58,650 nt of DNA from Bacteroidota bacterium (GTDB lineage: Bacteria; Bacteroidota; Bacteroidia; NS11-12g; UBA955). Position 1 is the first letter of the stretch. Every line of letters begins with the position of its first letter. Shown here piece after piece: positions 1-7,688 of this stretch. The stretch lies in contig JAQCBH010000013.1 in NCBI GenBank assembly GCA_027621365.1, forward strand, positions 1 through 58,650, given 5' to 3'. Below the pieces are notes generated by a model. It ran no database searches, was not told where the DNA came from, and worked only from the letters and a program-made list of their open reading frames with translations. The translations under genes were made by a program, and so were the position numbers.

Positions 1-77
1 GTATATTTGAACCATCATCAAGAGACGCTTCGGCGTCGCCAACCGAGCCCGACCCGGCCGCGGTGGCCCAACGATGA
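1..77 (+). CDS. possible 3' end of an upstream ORF (partial)
   Basis: The frame beginning at base 3 is open from the window edge to a TGA at 75-77 and reads IFEPSSRDASASPTEPDPAA and a few more residues. The composition (Pro, Ala, Ser, acidic) looks like a low-complexity C-terminal tail. The next small ORF starts six bases later in the same frame, so this could be the last gene of a chain. The segment is GC-richer than what follows. Frame 1 is open too, until the TGA at 85-87, so the call is weak. No function can be given. Confidence 0.25.
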   Translation, partial: IFEPSSRDASASPTEPDPAAVAQR

Positions 78-83
78 GGACCC

Positions 84-185
84 ATGAGTCAAAAAAAAGA
101 GGTACCCTCATATGATTTCAATTGGTTGAACGGGCTAACCGCGGTTCGGGTTTTTTCTATGCCATTAAAACCCAAACGAATATGA
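84..185 (+). CDS. small ORF, 33 codons, ATGA-coupled to the next gene
   Basis: An ATG at 84 opens a 33-residue frame beginning MSQKKEVPSYDFNWLNG and ending KPKRI. Its stop TGA at 183-185 overlaps the ATG at 182-184 of the following ORF as ATGA, the junction typical of translationally coupled genes. The next junction (448-451) is built the same way, which is the main argument that this short frame is translated. There is no signal peptide, membrane segment or recognised domain. It may be a leader peptide, or a remnant of a longer gene. Confidence 0.3.
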   Translation: MSQKKEVPSYDFNWLNGLTAVRVFSMPLKPKRI

Positions 186-451
186 GAGAATCCATGTATT
201 TAGCCCAAGAGGGCGACAAAGAGCGCTACGAAGAGAACCTCAAATTGCTTCAGAAATTGAACGACGACGAACTATGGCTTCGCTACGAAAGTGCCCTAAA
301 ACTAGGAATCGTGGGCTCCCACGCCCAAAACATTTATCTCTTCGCCCTTTGGAAAAGAGGGCGTGAGCGTGGACTAAGCTTCGCTACCGAACTAGACGGT
401 GGCATTCAAATCAAATACGGTCGTATTATCTCAATTGAACCCTTGCCATGA
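182..451 (+). CDS. hypothetical protein, 89 aa, middle gene of an ATGA chain
   Basis: I do not recognise this protein. The frame is open further upstream (to about 122, TTG), but the first ATG is at 182 and overlaps the preceding stop as ATGA, so I chose that start. It begins MRESMYLAQEGDKERYEENL, a charged, probably helical N-terminus, followed by a mixed segment ending IISIEPLP. It has no signal peptide or membrane segment, so it is probably cytoplasmic. Its stop overlaps the ATG of the 448-969 gene, again as ATGA, so the two products are probably made in fixed ratio and may act together. The arrangement recalls toxin/immunity or paired accessory genes, but nothing in the sequence proves that. 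Confidence 0.5.
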   Translation: MRESMYLAQEGDKERYEENLKLLQKLNDDELWLRYESALKLGIVGSHAQNIYLFALWKRGRERGLSFATELDGGIQIKYGRIISIEPLP

Positions 452-969
452 CTTACCCCTGGAGCCAAACCAACACCAAAGCGCCAAAGCGCTGTCACCA
501 CGTCGATCAAGTCAGCATCGATGGCAAAGTGTTCATTTCTATCGGCCTTCGCAGGGAATGGGGCGTATATCAACGTTCTTGCGTCATTCGCATCAAACCC
601 GCCGGCTTGGACCCGCGAAGCCCAGAGGCATTTAAGCTCGACCGTCAAAACCGAGCTAGTTGGACTCAGGGTTCAACGAGGGGAGTGCAGGATCAAAAGT
701 TCTACCTCGATTTCATGGATGAGCACCATTTCTACTGTGGCTTTGATTTCTACAAACCCGAGATGCTTTCTTCAGAAATCATTCTTATTCCAGGACCGAG
801 AACTATGTTATTCTTTCCTGCTTTTCCCCTTCGAGAGAACCCTTGCCAAAGCATGGAAGATGTCATCGACAGGGCGGTGTTTGAGTGCAAGAGGCAGTTG
901 TTTGTGGATGTGGAGACCTGGGAGGAGTTGAGGGGGTTGAGGGAGAGGTTAGATATTTCTTTCTCCTAA
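448..969 (+). CDS. hypothetical protein, 173 aa
   Basis: Unrecognised cytoplasmic protein starting at the ATG that overlaps the previous stop (ATGA, 448-451). The middle is rich in aromatic residues (FYLDFMDEHHFYCGFDFY) and probably beta-rich. The C-terminal third is a charged helix-like segment with many Glu, Arg and Leu. No catalytic motif of a known family is evident. The last codons before the stop (890-960) are unusually G-rich compared with the body of the gene, and the sequence turns AT-rich immediately afterwards, so a recombination boundary lies near 965. It could be an immunity protein of a polymorphic toxin locus whose toxin lies outside the window; this is inference only. Confidence 0.6.
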   Translation: MTYPWSQTNTKAPKRCHHVDQVSIDGKVFISIGLRREWGVYQRSCVIRIKPAGLDPRSPEAFKLDRQNRASWTQGSTRGVQDQKFYLDFMDEHHFYCGFDFYKPEMLSSEIILIPGPRTMLFFPAFPLRENPCQSMEDVIDRAVFECKRQLFVDVETWEELRGLRERLDISFS

Positions 970-1058
970 ATATTTCACCAACTAAAACATCCAAATAATT
1001 GAGTTTATATGTCGAATTAATCAATCTTTAATATTTTAGAGCATCTTATTGAATTCCA

Positions 1059-2096
1059 ATGTCAGCACCAAGCATTCAACAAATCGCAAATTCACTTAAA
1101 CGCCAATTCAAAACATGGGACTTTCAGAAAGCAAGATCTGCTAGTCAAAATGAAGCCCAAACAAGAGAATATCTCATTGAACCCGTAATTAAGTTGTTAG
1201 GATATGAAAAACTCGATCACTGGGTGACGGAGCTAAATGCTGATTTTAATGGCAAGAAAGGCAATAAACTCAAAGTTGATTACGCGCTAGCGCCAAAAGG
1301 GAAAGATCCGGTCATTCTCATTGAGGCTAAACATCATGACAATGCCCTTCAAGGCAAAGTATTCAGCCAATTGCGTGAATATTTCACAAACGTTTCAACT
1401 GCTCGAATCGGAATATTAACCAATGGTGTCAGTTGGAAATTCTATGCTGGCTACAACAGTTATGACAAACTCCATGAAGAGCCTTTTTATGAGTTCAATA
1501 CATTCGAAGCACAAGATTCAGACTTCGAAGACCTCGCTCGTTTTCATATAAGCGCTTACAAAACTGAAACCATTCTAGAACATGCCAATGAAAAGTACCA
1601 ATTGTCCAAGTTTGACCAAGCACTATATGAAGAATTGGTAGACCCTTCCGAGGGAATGTTAAAATCCATTATTAAAAGAATGGGGTTTGCATCATCTACT
1701 CCAGCAAGAATGAAGTTTGTAAAAGAAAACATCAATTACATTTCTTTAAAAGACGCATACGACAGAATTGTCAATACAGGAGCATTAAGTCCAGACAACG
1801 GCATTGTAACTACAGAAGAAGAGATGCAAGCATTTCAAATTGTGCGCACGATTATTACTTCCAGTAGTAAAGAGTTGGCGAAGATGGCAATTCGAATAAC
1901 ACATAGAGATTTAAAAAACCAATTCTCTGTCTTACTTGATGACAACCAAAGACAATTGATTTGCGCGTTTCAATTCAATAAATCCAAAAAGAAGATGTCT
2001 ATTGGAAAAGGCAACTGGGTAGATATTGAATCAGTTGATGACATTGTAGGATACAAGTCAGAAATTTTAATGGAGTTCAAATCTTATTTGGGCTAG
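1059..2096 (+). CDS. orphan HsdR-N-type restriction nuclease-like protein
   Basis: A 345-residue protein of the type I restriction enzyme R-subunit N-terminal family. Residues about 20-115 hold the PD-(D/E)xK core: an NEAQTREYLIEPVIKLLGY helix, then VDYAL (Asp74) and ILIEAKH (Glu89, Lys91), the metal- and DNA-cleavage residues. The SF2 helicase motor of a true HsdR is absent and no hsdM or hsdS lies nearby, so it acts alone or regulates another system. The C-terminal 90 residues end in a small beta domain (VLLDDNQRQLICAFQF onward) also seen in other solo members. The gene is AT-rich compared with the core genes of the window, which fits acquisition. Cytoplasmic; role probably anti-phage or DNA repair, unproven. 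Confidence 0.8.
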   Translation: MSAPSIQQIANSLKRQFKTWDFQKARSASQNEAQTREYLIEPVIKLLGYEKLDHWVTELNADFNGKKGNKLKVDYALAPKGKDPVILIEAKHHDNALQGKVFSQLREYFTNVSTARIGILTNGVSWKFYAGYNSYDKLHEEPFYEFNTFEAQDSDFEDLARFHISAYKTETILEHANEKYQLSKFDQALYEELVDPSEGMLKSIIKRMGFASSTPARMKFVKENINYISLKDAYDRIVNTGALSPDNGIVTTEEEMQAFQIVRTIITSSSKELAKMAIRITHRDLKNQFSVLLDDNQRQLICAFQFNKSKKKMSIGKGNWVDIESVDDIVGYKSEILMEFKSYLG

Positions 2097-2123
2097 AAAA
2101 CATCCGCAGCAACCAACCCCATT

Positions 2124-3029
2124 ATGAAAAAAGGGCTTCTCCTCCTTTCGGCCATGATCGTCTCATTGACTGCCTTTGGCCAAGACCTCATCACCACCAC
2201 TGAGGGCCAAACCATCAAAGCCAAAGTGCTTGAAATCGGTTTGGACGAGATCAAATACAAGAAATACGAAAACCTCGAAGGGCCAACATACACCATGGTC
2301 AAGTCGAAGGTTTTAGTCATTTATTATGAGAACGGAACGACTGAGTTGTTTGGTAACAAATCAAACATTGTGGAACAAGAAGAAATTGCCAATGCGATAA
2401 GCAACCCCTGCGAGACATCGCCTAGAGGAATCATCAGCTATAACATTGGTGCAAATTTACCCGTTGGAAAATTCGGGTTAATTTATGAAGGCACAGAGGC
2501 TGGATACGCCTTACCATTTGTTACAATTGAGTTCAATTTAGTTCGACATATAGGAGAATCGTCTTTCGATTTTTGCGCATCAAGCCGAGCAAATGTTTTT
2601 TTATCAGACGAAACATTTTTAGGCTATGGCATTGATGCAGATGTCACTCGGGGTCCATGGTCATTGTCTGGAACCATGGTAGGTGGGCAATACAATTACT
2701 CCATTAACAATAGAGAGAAAGTATCAGCCCGAGTAATGACTGGTCTTGTTGCGGCAACCAAATCAGAAATGATGGTTGAGAAGCCCACATATTGGTTCAA
2801 AGAAGAACGCGTTTCGGTATTCACTCCAACAATTCTTGTCGGGTGTGGAATGAGTGCCAACACAAAAAAGAACTTGGTGCTTTTGTTGAACCTTGATTTT
2901 CAGAGGGCCTACCCCACATTCAATTCAATCGAATCAGTCTGGAATAACGGCATGAGGACTTGGGACACCTGGAGTCAACCCATGAGTTTTTTAAGCCTTA
3001 CAGGTGGTATTGGAGTAAACTTTAACTAA
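2124..3029 (+). CDS. secreted/outer-membrane beta-barrel-like protein
   Basis: A 301-residue exported protein. Residues 1-20 (MKKGLLLLSAMIVSLTAFGQ) form a clear signal peptide, which fixes the start at 2124. After it comes a compact segment (about 22-75: ITTTEGQTIKAKVLEIGLDE and on) of a type often placed in front of Bacteroidetes outer-membrane proteins; the gene at 14780-15502 carries a comparable one. The rest alternates polar and hydrophobic residues in strand-sized blocks with Gly and aromatic residues, as in a small outer-membrane barrel, and it ends in a Phe-Asn. It lies 28 bases after the nuclease gene and 5 bases before the lipoprotein gene, probably as a two-gene envelope unit with the latter. 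Function unknown. Confidence 0.65.
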   Translation: MKKGLLLLSAMIVSLTAFGQDLITTTEGQTIKAKVLEIGLDEIKYKKYENLEGPTYTMVKSKVLVIYYENGTTELFGNKSNIVEQEEIANAISNPCETSPRGIISYNIGANLPVGKFGLIYEGTEAGYALPFVTIEFNLVRHIGESSFDFCASSRANVFLSDETFLGYGIDADVTRGPWSLSGTMVGGQYNYSINNREKVSARVMTGLVAATKSEMMVEKPTYWFKEERVSVFTPTILVGCGMSANTKKNLVLLLNLDFQRAYPTFNSIESVWNNGMRTWDTWSQPMSFLSLTGGIGVNFN

Positions 3030-3034
3030 AACTC

Positions 3035-3637
3035 ATGCATCAGCTCATCATTAAGGTTGGAACCTTACTAGCTTTAGTATCATTGTTTTCTTGCAGCTCC
3101 AACCGTATTCAATACCTAACCATTCCGCATGAAGAGGTAATGTCTGAATACAATACACGTCAGAAGGTCTTTTTAGAGTTTGGCTCACCTGACAATCAAA
3201 CAACCATTGATTCGATTACTTCCTTTACCTACAACATGGGTTCCGTAAGTTGGATAAGTGGCTCAACTATTTCAACAGGGACTTACGGCAGTATAACTAA
3301 TCCATTATATCGCCCCTTAGCAAATCCAATTGTTAGTTCAACTCGTTTCATTTCTACGACAAATGTTCTGGCCAAATCGACAACAGTAAATAGCTATGCT
3401 AAGTTTTGGATCATGGGTGATTCGGTTATGAAATGGGAAACGCAAGGAATTGATAGGTCAAGGAAAATTCCCATTTCTTCCCAATTAGCAGATACTCTAT
3501 ACCCACAATCCAGAGGTAATAACTCCTATGTTATTAATAGCCAGCCTTCATCAACGAATGAAACATTCAAGAGTCAAACTTTACCCATCATGACTTTTGT
3601 TCTTATCCTGGCGACTTTGAGAATCATAGCAAATTAA
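3035..3637 (+). CDS. putative lipoprotein, 200 aa
   Basis: The N-terminus is a lipoprotein signal with lipobox LFSC (Cys20), followed by SSN. A short stretch QKVFLEFGSPDNQTTIDSI resembles the SmpA/OmlA-like motif used by small envelope lipoproteins to recognise barrels, but the match is only partial. The middle is Ser/Thr-rich. The last 20 residues (from about 181) are hydrophobic (LPIMTFVLILATLRIIAN) and could form a C-terminal membrane anchor, which would be unusual for a lipoprotein. It starts five bases after the preceding stop, so the two are probably co-transcribed. No function can be assigned beyond envelope location. Confidence 0.6.
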   Translation: MHQLIIKVGTLLALVSLFSCSSNRIQYLTIPHEEVMSEYNTRQKVFLEFGSPDNQTTIDSITSFTYNMGSVSWISGSTISTGTYGSITNPLYRPLANPIVSSTRFISTTNVLAKSTTVNSYAKFWIMGDSVMKWETQGIDRSRKIPISSQLADTLYPQSRGNNSYVINSQPSSTNETFKSQTLPIMTFVLILATLRIIAN

Positions 3638-3659
3638 TCGAACGATCCATCCGCCGGCA

Positions 3660-4223
3660 CTACCTACCTCTCCACACCTTGCGTGTGCTACCGTCATCGT
3701 ACAATTCGATGACCATCTGCTCGGTTACCATAGGGTCAACCGGTCTACCCAAGAGGTCAAAACTCTGAACCCGCCTCGGTTGCACAGCTTCGAATGAATC
3801 AACCGTTGCCAGAGCATTCTCCAATGTAAACGCACACACGTGAGGCAAGGGCTCTGACAAGTCTTCGCGGTCGTAGTGAAGCACCAGCTCATTATCGGTT
3901 TTCTTGGCCACATAAAACAGAGCAAATCCATAAAAAGCCATACCGGCGTAATAAGTCTTTACCCAAACAAAGCTCAATTGGTTGCTTGAGTCGATGTACT
4001 CCCAGCGTTGAGTATTGGGGTAAATCGAATACAGGTAACCCGAACTTTCCGAGAAACTGCCATCGGCCCGAAGGGTCAGGGTGGCATCTTCGTTCGCCCC
4101 ACCGTTTGTACTACTGCTGCGCTTGCCTTCCCACACCCCAATAAAGTCTTGGGCCTGGTTCTGAGCTTGGGCATTGAATACCAGTTGTAGGGTTAATAAG
4201 GTCAGAAGGAAGCGTTTGAGCAT
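3660..4223 (-). CDS. secreted lipocalin-like protein with short sorting-type tail
   Basis: The frame is open up to 4268, but the signal peptide MLKRFLLTLLTLQLVFNAQA begins at the ATG at 4223, and an upstream start would overlap the fic gene, so 4223 is taken (187 aa). After the cleavage site comes FIGVWEGKRSSS with GWEG/FSE spacing like the calycin/lipocalin-like DUFs common in Bacteroidetes. The C-terminus has VQSFDLLGRPVDP and ends DDGSTRKVWRGR, which resembles the last half of a type A T9SS sorting domain, although the usual YPNP element is missing. Probably exported; ligand unknown. Its 3' end is convergent with the lipoprotein gene at 3637. Confidence 0.55.
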   Translation of the reverse strand: MLKRFLLTLLTLQLVFNAQAQNQAQDFIGVWEGKRSSSTNGGANEDATLTLRADGSFSESSGYLYSIYPNTQRWEYIDSSNQLSFVWVKTYYAGMAFYGFALFYVAKKTDNELVLHYDREDLSEPLPHVCAFTLENALATVDSFEAVQPRRVQSFDLLGRPVDPMVTEQMVIELYDDGSTRKVWRGR

Positions 4224-4248
4224 GGGGCAAAGGTAGGGATGATGGAAA

Positions 4249-4845
4249 TTAAGACTCTGCAAACTCAATCAAAGGTCCGAATTCTCCTCGGTCGGCTTGC
4301 TTCAATGCTCTTATATACGTTGACCGAATCTCAGAGGCGGGCAGAGATGAACGCGAACCCCATGTGAAGACAGGCTGCTTATAAACATGGCTCATGATAA
4401 TGTCAGCCATTAAACGACTATGTCTTCCGTTTCCGTTTGGAAAGCAATGTATGCTGACCAATCTGTGTTTGAATCTTATCGCCAACTCTAACCGAACATA
4501 TACATTGTATTCATACCAATGGTGTGCATCATCGATTAGTTGTTTGGCTTCTGATGCCACTTTCCAATACTCTACACCTATGTTCTTATTTGTCATTCGG
4601 TATTGACCAGCCCATGACCATACCTGTTTGAACATTTGCTTGTGTACCTTTTTCAGAAATTCTGTACTGAAAACCGTTCTGGCCTCCCATCGATTGCTCA
4701 AAGACCACAACATTGCATCTTCAATATTCTTTTGCTCAAACTCGTCCAATTCCCTCTTGACCGATACAATGGGTACTTTCAAACCCAACTTTTCCTCCTC
4801 ATCTATTGGGGTTTGCCCCTCTAAATACTCAAAATTCAATCCCAT
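4249..4845 (-). CDS. mobile mystery protein B (Fic-domain protein)
   Basis: A 198-residue Fic-fold protein of the mobile mystery protein B family, which occurs as a pair with protein A (here the next gene upstream). The Fic motif is HCFPNGNGRHSR (residues 133-144): the catalytic His and the phosphate-binding GNGRxxR are intact, but the acidic metal ligand of the canonical HPFx(D/E)GNGR is Asn137. Near the N-terminus S50NRWEA55 resembles the inhibitory (S/T)xxxE(G/N) helix of self-inhibited Fic enzymes. Fic proteins transfer AMP or other phosphoryl groups to target proteins. Its start overlaps the 3' end of the regulator by 10 bases, so the two are coupled as in toxin-antitoxin modules. Activity is likely but substrate and effect are unknown. 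Confidence 0.88.
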   Translation of the reverse strand: MGLNFEYLEGQTPIDEEEKLGLKVPIVSVKRELDEFEQKNIEDAMLWSLSNRWEARTVFSTEFLKKVHKQMFKQVWSWAGQYRMTNKNIGVEYWKVASEAKQLIDDAHHWYEYNVYVRLELAIRFKHRLVSIHCFPNGNGRHSRLMADIIMSHVYKQPVFTWGSRSSLPASEIRSTYIRALKQADRGEFGPLIEFAES

Positions 4846-5294
4846 AGAATTTTGGGCATTTGTTGTTTGATTTCAAGTGTTCGCTCATCAATGGCTTGGT
4901 TCAACCGATATTCAGAAATCGCCTGATCTTCCAAAACCATAGAGTTGGATGTTCTGTGAACAATTTGCGAAGCCAATTCCCTAGCCTTTTTCTCAATCAA
5001 AGCATCTAGAGAACCATCATTCGGCACAAATCCATATACCAATTGCATATCTATGGCTTGGCCAACCTCTCGAAGCGCTTTTAGTGTTATAGAGCCTTCT
5101 GCTTCGCGTTTTTCCATATCCAAAACTGCCTGCTTTGAAACACCTAATCGCTTGCCCATTTGAAGCAAAGTCATTCCCAATGCCGTACGTATGGATTTAA
5201 CCCACCCGCCACTAGGAGAAGAGTAAGATTCCAATTTGGAAAATGTTGCCAAGCGTTGCTCAAGCAGGTTCAATTCTAAGGTCTTCTTTGCCAT
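4836..5294 (-). CDS. mobile mystery protein A (Xre-type HTH regulator)
   Basis: A 152-residue DNA-binding protein. Residues about 30-85 form an HTH_XRE domain (IRTALGMTLLQMGKRLGVSK, then QAVLDMEKRE), the layout of Cro/C1-type repressors and HTH antitoxins. The family is always found in front of the Fic-fold protein B, and here the genes overlap by 10 bases. Its C-terminal half is helical and charged. By analogy it represses its own promoter and may neutralise or restrain the Fic partner; CTTTAC/GTAAAG repeats directly upstream (5310-5370) are the candidate operators. Cytoplasmic. Confidence 0.88.
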   Translation of the reverse strand: MAKKTLELNLLEQRLATFSKLESYSSPSGGWVKSIRTALGMTLLQMGKRLGVSKQAVLDMEKREAEGSITLKALREVGQAIDMQLVYGFVPNDGSLDALIEKKARELASQIVHRTSNSMVLEDQAISEYRLNQAIDERTLEIKQQMPKILWD

Positions 5295-5309
5295 AATGTA
5301 AACTTATTG

Positions 5310-5370
5310 CTTTACTTATCGAAAGCAAAAGTACAGTTTTCACTTTACTTTGTTGTTGTTTTTGTAAAGT
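5310..5370 (-). promoter_or_regulatory. promoter and candidate operators of the mobile mystery A/B pair
   Basis: On the minus strand TACTTTTG (5333-5326) matches the Bacteroidetes -7 box TAnnTTTG about 30 bases before the regulator ATG. An inverted repeat ACTTTAC (5342-5348) and GTAAAGT (5364-5370) with a 15-base spacer covers the -33 region, and a further direct copy CTTTACTT lies at 5310-5317. A seven-base half-site repeated three times around a promoter of an Xre gene is what an autoregulatory operator looks like. Confidence 0.5.
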
Positions 5371-5383
5371 TTTAGTTTGACAT

Positions 5384-6415
5384 CTAGGTGCGTCTGAGTG
5401 ATTCAACAATGCTATTTACTTCAGCAGGCCCATGCACCGACTTCCAATACTCGATGTAAGGCACCAGTTGCTTCAGATCCAAAACCTTGACATATTGAAA
5501 GTCCTGTCTAGGCATCTTATTGGTCATGACCAATAGATTCCGAACGGGGATTTTCACATGTCCCCAGCGATGTTGAATCTTGCCCAATAGCCCTTTTCCG
5601 TAGCTGCTATTGAGCAATGTGAACAACACCCACCCGCCGCGCTTCACCTGCTCTACCGGAGAAAAGCCCTTGTGATTCCGAATGGTATCGTCGCTCCAGT
5701 GTTTGGTCTCAATGACAAATACGCCTGAAGGACCGATCACTACATGATCGAGCTGAATCGATTGAATGTGCTGGCCAGTTCGTTGATTGTACATAGCCTT
5801 CCTAAAGGTTTTATTGAAATCATTGATGACATGGAATTCGTCACTCAATGCCTCTAGGGCTCTAACAACCTTTTGTTCTCCAATCGCCCCGGCCACCAAG
5901 GGTGAAACTCGATCGACAACTGCTTTCTTTTTGTCCAGGCTTTCGAGGGCTGCTTTGGCGCTTTCCAAGACGGCGGTGTCGAATTGGTTTGATACAAATT
6001 CCAATCTCTCGTGTAGGGCTGAGTACTCTGATTTGAGTTTTTGAGTCGCCCTATTTACCCGACCTGGCATGGATTTCTCTGCGAATCGAATTTGAATATC
6101 TAGCCAAAATCGATACAAACCCGAAACTACTTCTCGCTTGTATTTCAACCCATCAATCTTTGCCTGAATGGTTAAAAGAGACTCTTCCGTTTTCTGGTCC
6201 AGTTCCAGCTTTGCGGCGGCTGTTCTTGGCTTAAGGTCAGCTCGTTCTTTCGATACCCTTTGGCCATGCTCTTTGATGATCTCTTGGCGAATATTGAAAT
6301 AGGAGGATTGAAAATCCTGCACCTCTCGAACGCTGAGCAAATCGTATACTCCAGCCTTTTGGAGTTCAGCCTTTAATACGGTGAGTGAGCCAATGGTGTT
6401 GTGGAAGATGGCCAA
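5384..6415 (-). CDS. NERD-domain nuclease-related protein
   Basis: A 343-residue protein. The first half (about 40-170) is helical and highly charged, probably coiled coil. From about residue 178 comes a NERD (nuclease-related) domain: GAIGEQKVVRALEAL, then IQLDHVVIGPSGVFVIETKH, where Asp and the E-x-K form the restriction-nuclease-like active site. NERD proteins are found in bacteria and on plasmids and are linked to DNA processing; few are characterised. It is cytoplasmic with no signal peptide. It is transcribed in the same direction as the two small membrane protein genes upstream (11 bases between) and as the A/B pair downstream. Nuclease activity is an inference from the conserved residues. 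Confidence 0.8.
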   Translation of the reverse strand: MAIFHNTIGSLTVLKAELQKAGVYDLLSVREVQDFQSSYFNIRQEIIKEHGQRVSKERADLKPRTAAAKLELDQKTEESLLTIQAKIDGLKYKREVVSGLYRFWLDIQIRFAEKSMPGRVNRATQKLKSEYSALHERLEFVSNQFDTAVLESAKAALESLDKKKAVVDRVSPLVAGAIGEQKVVRALEALSDEFHVINDFNKTFRKAMYNQRTGQHIQSIQLDHVVIGPSGVFVIETKHWSDDTIRNHKGFSPVEQVKRGGWVLFTLLNSSYGKGLLGKIQHRWGHVKIPVRNLLVMTNKMPRQDFQYVKVLDLKQLVPYIEYWKSVHGPAEVNSIVESLRRT

Positions 6416-6426
6416 CTTATAAATAA

Positions 6427-6795
6427 TTAGTGCTGATTCACACCACTTAATTCACCGTTAGTAAAATCAATATCCATGTCAGTAATAGATGATCCGTACC
6501 GATGGGAAATCACATATCCCCAATGTTCTAAGACCACAGTACCATAATGGTTCATATCTACCTGATCCGGCTTCCCCACCAACAATTGAACCGAGTCTTT
6601 GGGCATACCTGTATGAACCGTAACTCGACCCTTCTTGCCCTTGATTTCAATGTATTGAACAGGAGTTCTCGCTTTGCGCTCCTCAATCACCTTTTCCTGG
6701 TAGGTTTTATCAGGATCAAACCCGTACTTAAACGCAATTGTCGCCGCTAAAGCGCCGAGCAAAAACCCGAATAAACATCCAAGCCCGGTGCGCAT
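6427..6795 (-). CDS. membrane-anchored protein with SmpA-like domain, 122 aa
   Basis: The reading frame extends to 6873, but the ATG at 6795 overlaps the stop of the upstream gene as TAATG, and starting there removes a 79-base overlap, so 6795 is taken. The product begins MRTGLGCLFGFLLGALAATI, one membrane segment, then a soluble part with VHTGMPKDSVQLLVGKPDQV. This is the GMxxxxVxxLlGxP pattern of SmpA/OmlA-like and related small domains that fold next to the membrane. It ends with a short beta segment. Co-transcribed with the small membrane protein upstream and the NERD gene downstream. Function unknown. Confidence 0.6.
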   Translation of the reverse strand: MRTGLGCLFGFLLGALAATIAFKYGFDPDKTYQEKVIEERKARTPVQYIEIKGKKGRVTVHTGMPKDSVQLLVGKPDQVDMNHYGTVVLEHWGYVISHRYGSSITDMDIDFTNGELSGVNQH

Positions 6796-6977
6796 TAATC
6801 TTTCTTTAGCGGAGCCAACAACAAGTAAAATACCCAGGCAAACCAAGAGATGAACAGACAGGCTAAGATCCAAGCCGCTTTCTCACCACCCTGGGTGCGA
6901 TCAGAGGCATAAATCGAGTAGATGGGAAATACCCAAACTACGAAAATGATACCGAGAATGAGAAGGACTTCGAGCAT
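6795..6977 (-). CDS. small two-helix membrane protein, 60 aa
   Basis: Sixty residues with two membrane helices (MLEVLLILGIIFVVWVFPIY and, after a short charged loop, WILACLFISWFAWVFYLLLA) and a lysine-rich C-terminus. The shape and the W-x-x-x-x-x-F-x-S-W-F pattern resemble the PLDc_N and superinfection-immunity (Imm_superinfect) type families, which are easily confused at this length. Its stop overlaps the next start (TAATG), so the two are coupled. First gene of the small membrane/NERD unit; the upstream gene (7098) is divergent. A role in protecting the envelope is possible but not shown by the sequence. Confidence 0.6.
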   Translation of the reverse strand: MLEVLLILGIIFVVWVFPIYSIYASDRTQGGEKAAWILACLFISWFAWVFYLLLAPLKKD

Positions 6978-7097
6978 AGTGGTGTTTGATTATCATGCAA
7001 TTAAATGAAAATCCACTCAAAACACCATTCACTTCAATCAAAAAATCATACACCGGCAAAACATCAAACCTTCTGAGCCTCAATTTGTTACACTAGC

Positions 7098-7688
7098 ATG
7101 ACCAAAACAATCTGGGTACTTGGCATTCTTGCCGTTCTCATCATAACCTTTTTCATGTTCGCCTCCTTTCGCTTTTCCAACATTGAAACCCCCTCGTACC
7201 GGGTGATCAAAACCTTGGGTTCAGTCGAGCTGCGCGCCTACCCCCAAATGACCGTAGCCCAGACCGATTTGCGCTCTTCTTCGTTCGACAACGAGGGCAG
7301 CAACGGCTTTCGCACCGTCGCCAACTACATCTTTGGCGGCAACCAAACCGGCCAGAAAATCGCCATGACCGCTCCTGTGATCATGGAAATGGGCGACTCG
7401 GCCCACCTCTCCTTTGTCATGCCTTCGGCCTACGAACTCAACGATTTGCCCCAACCCAATTCTGATCGGGTATCCCTGCAGCAGACCCCTGAAAAGACCC
7501 TAGCGGTCATTCAGTACGGCGGCTTTAGCGACGACGACAAAATCAAGAAGTACGCAGACAAGCTCATGGCCGAACTCGAGGAACAAGGCATTGCCACCAA
7601 AGGCGCCCTGCTGTACATGGGTTACAACTCCCCCTGGGATGTCGTCAACCGCCGCAACGAGGTGGCCATTGAGGTTGTTTGGCCCTAA
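7098..7688 (+). CDS. SOUL-family heme-binding protein
   Basis: A 196-residue protein whose first 24 residues form a membrane anchor (IWVLGILAVLIITFFMFASF). It is followed by a SOUL domain: IETPSYRVIKTLGSVELRAYP, then NYIFGGNQTGQKIAMTAPV and the C-terminal YMGYNSPWDVVNRRNEVAIEV. SOUL proteins bind heme or other tetrapyrroles, though many bacterial members lack a proven ligand. The conserved MTAPV and YNxPW elements are both present and the length is normal. It is anchored in the inner membrane with the domain probably facing the periplasm. Convergent with the glucanase gene, whose stop lies at once after it. Confidence 0.9.
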   Translation: MTKTIWVLGILAVLIITFFMFASFRFSNIETPSYRVIKTLGSVELRAYPQMTVAQTDLRSSSFDNEGSNGFRTVANYIFGGNQTGQKIAMTAPVIMEMGDSAHLSFVMPSAYELNDLPQPNSDRVSLQQTPEKTLAVIQYGGFSDDDKIKKYADKLMAELEEQGIATKGALLYMGYNSPWDVVNRRNEVAIEVVWP

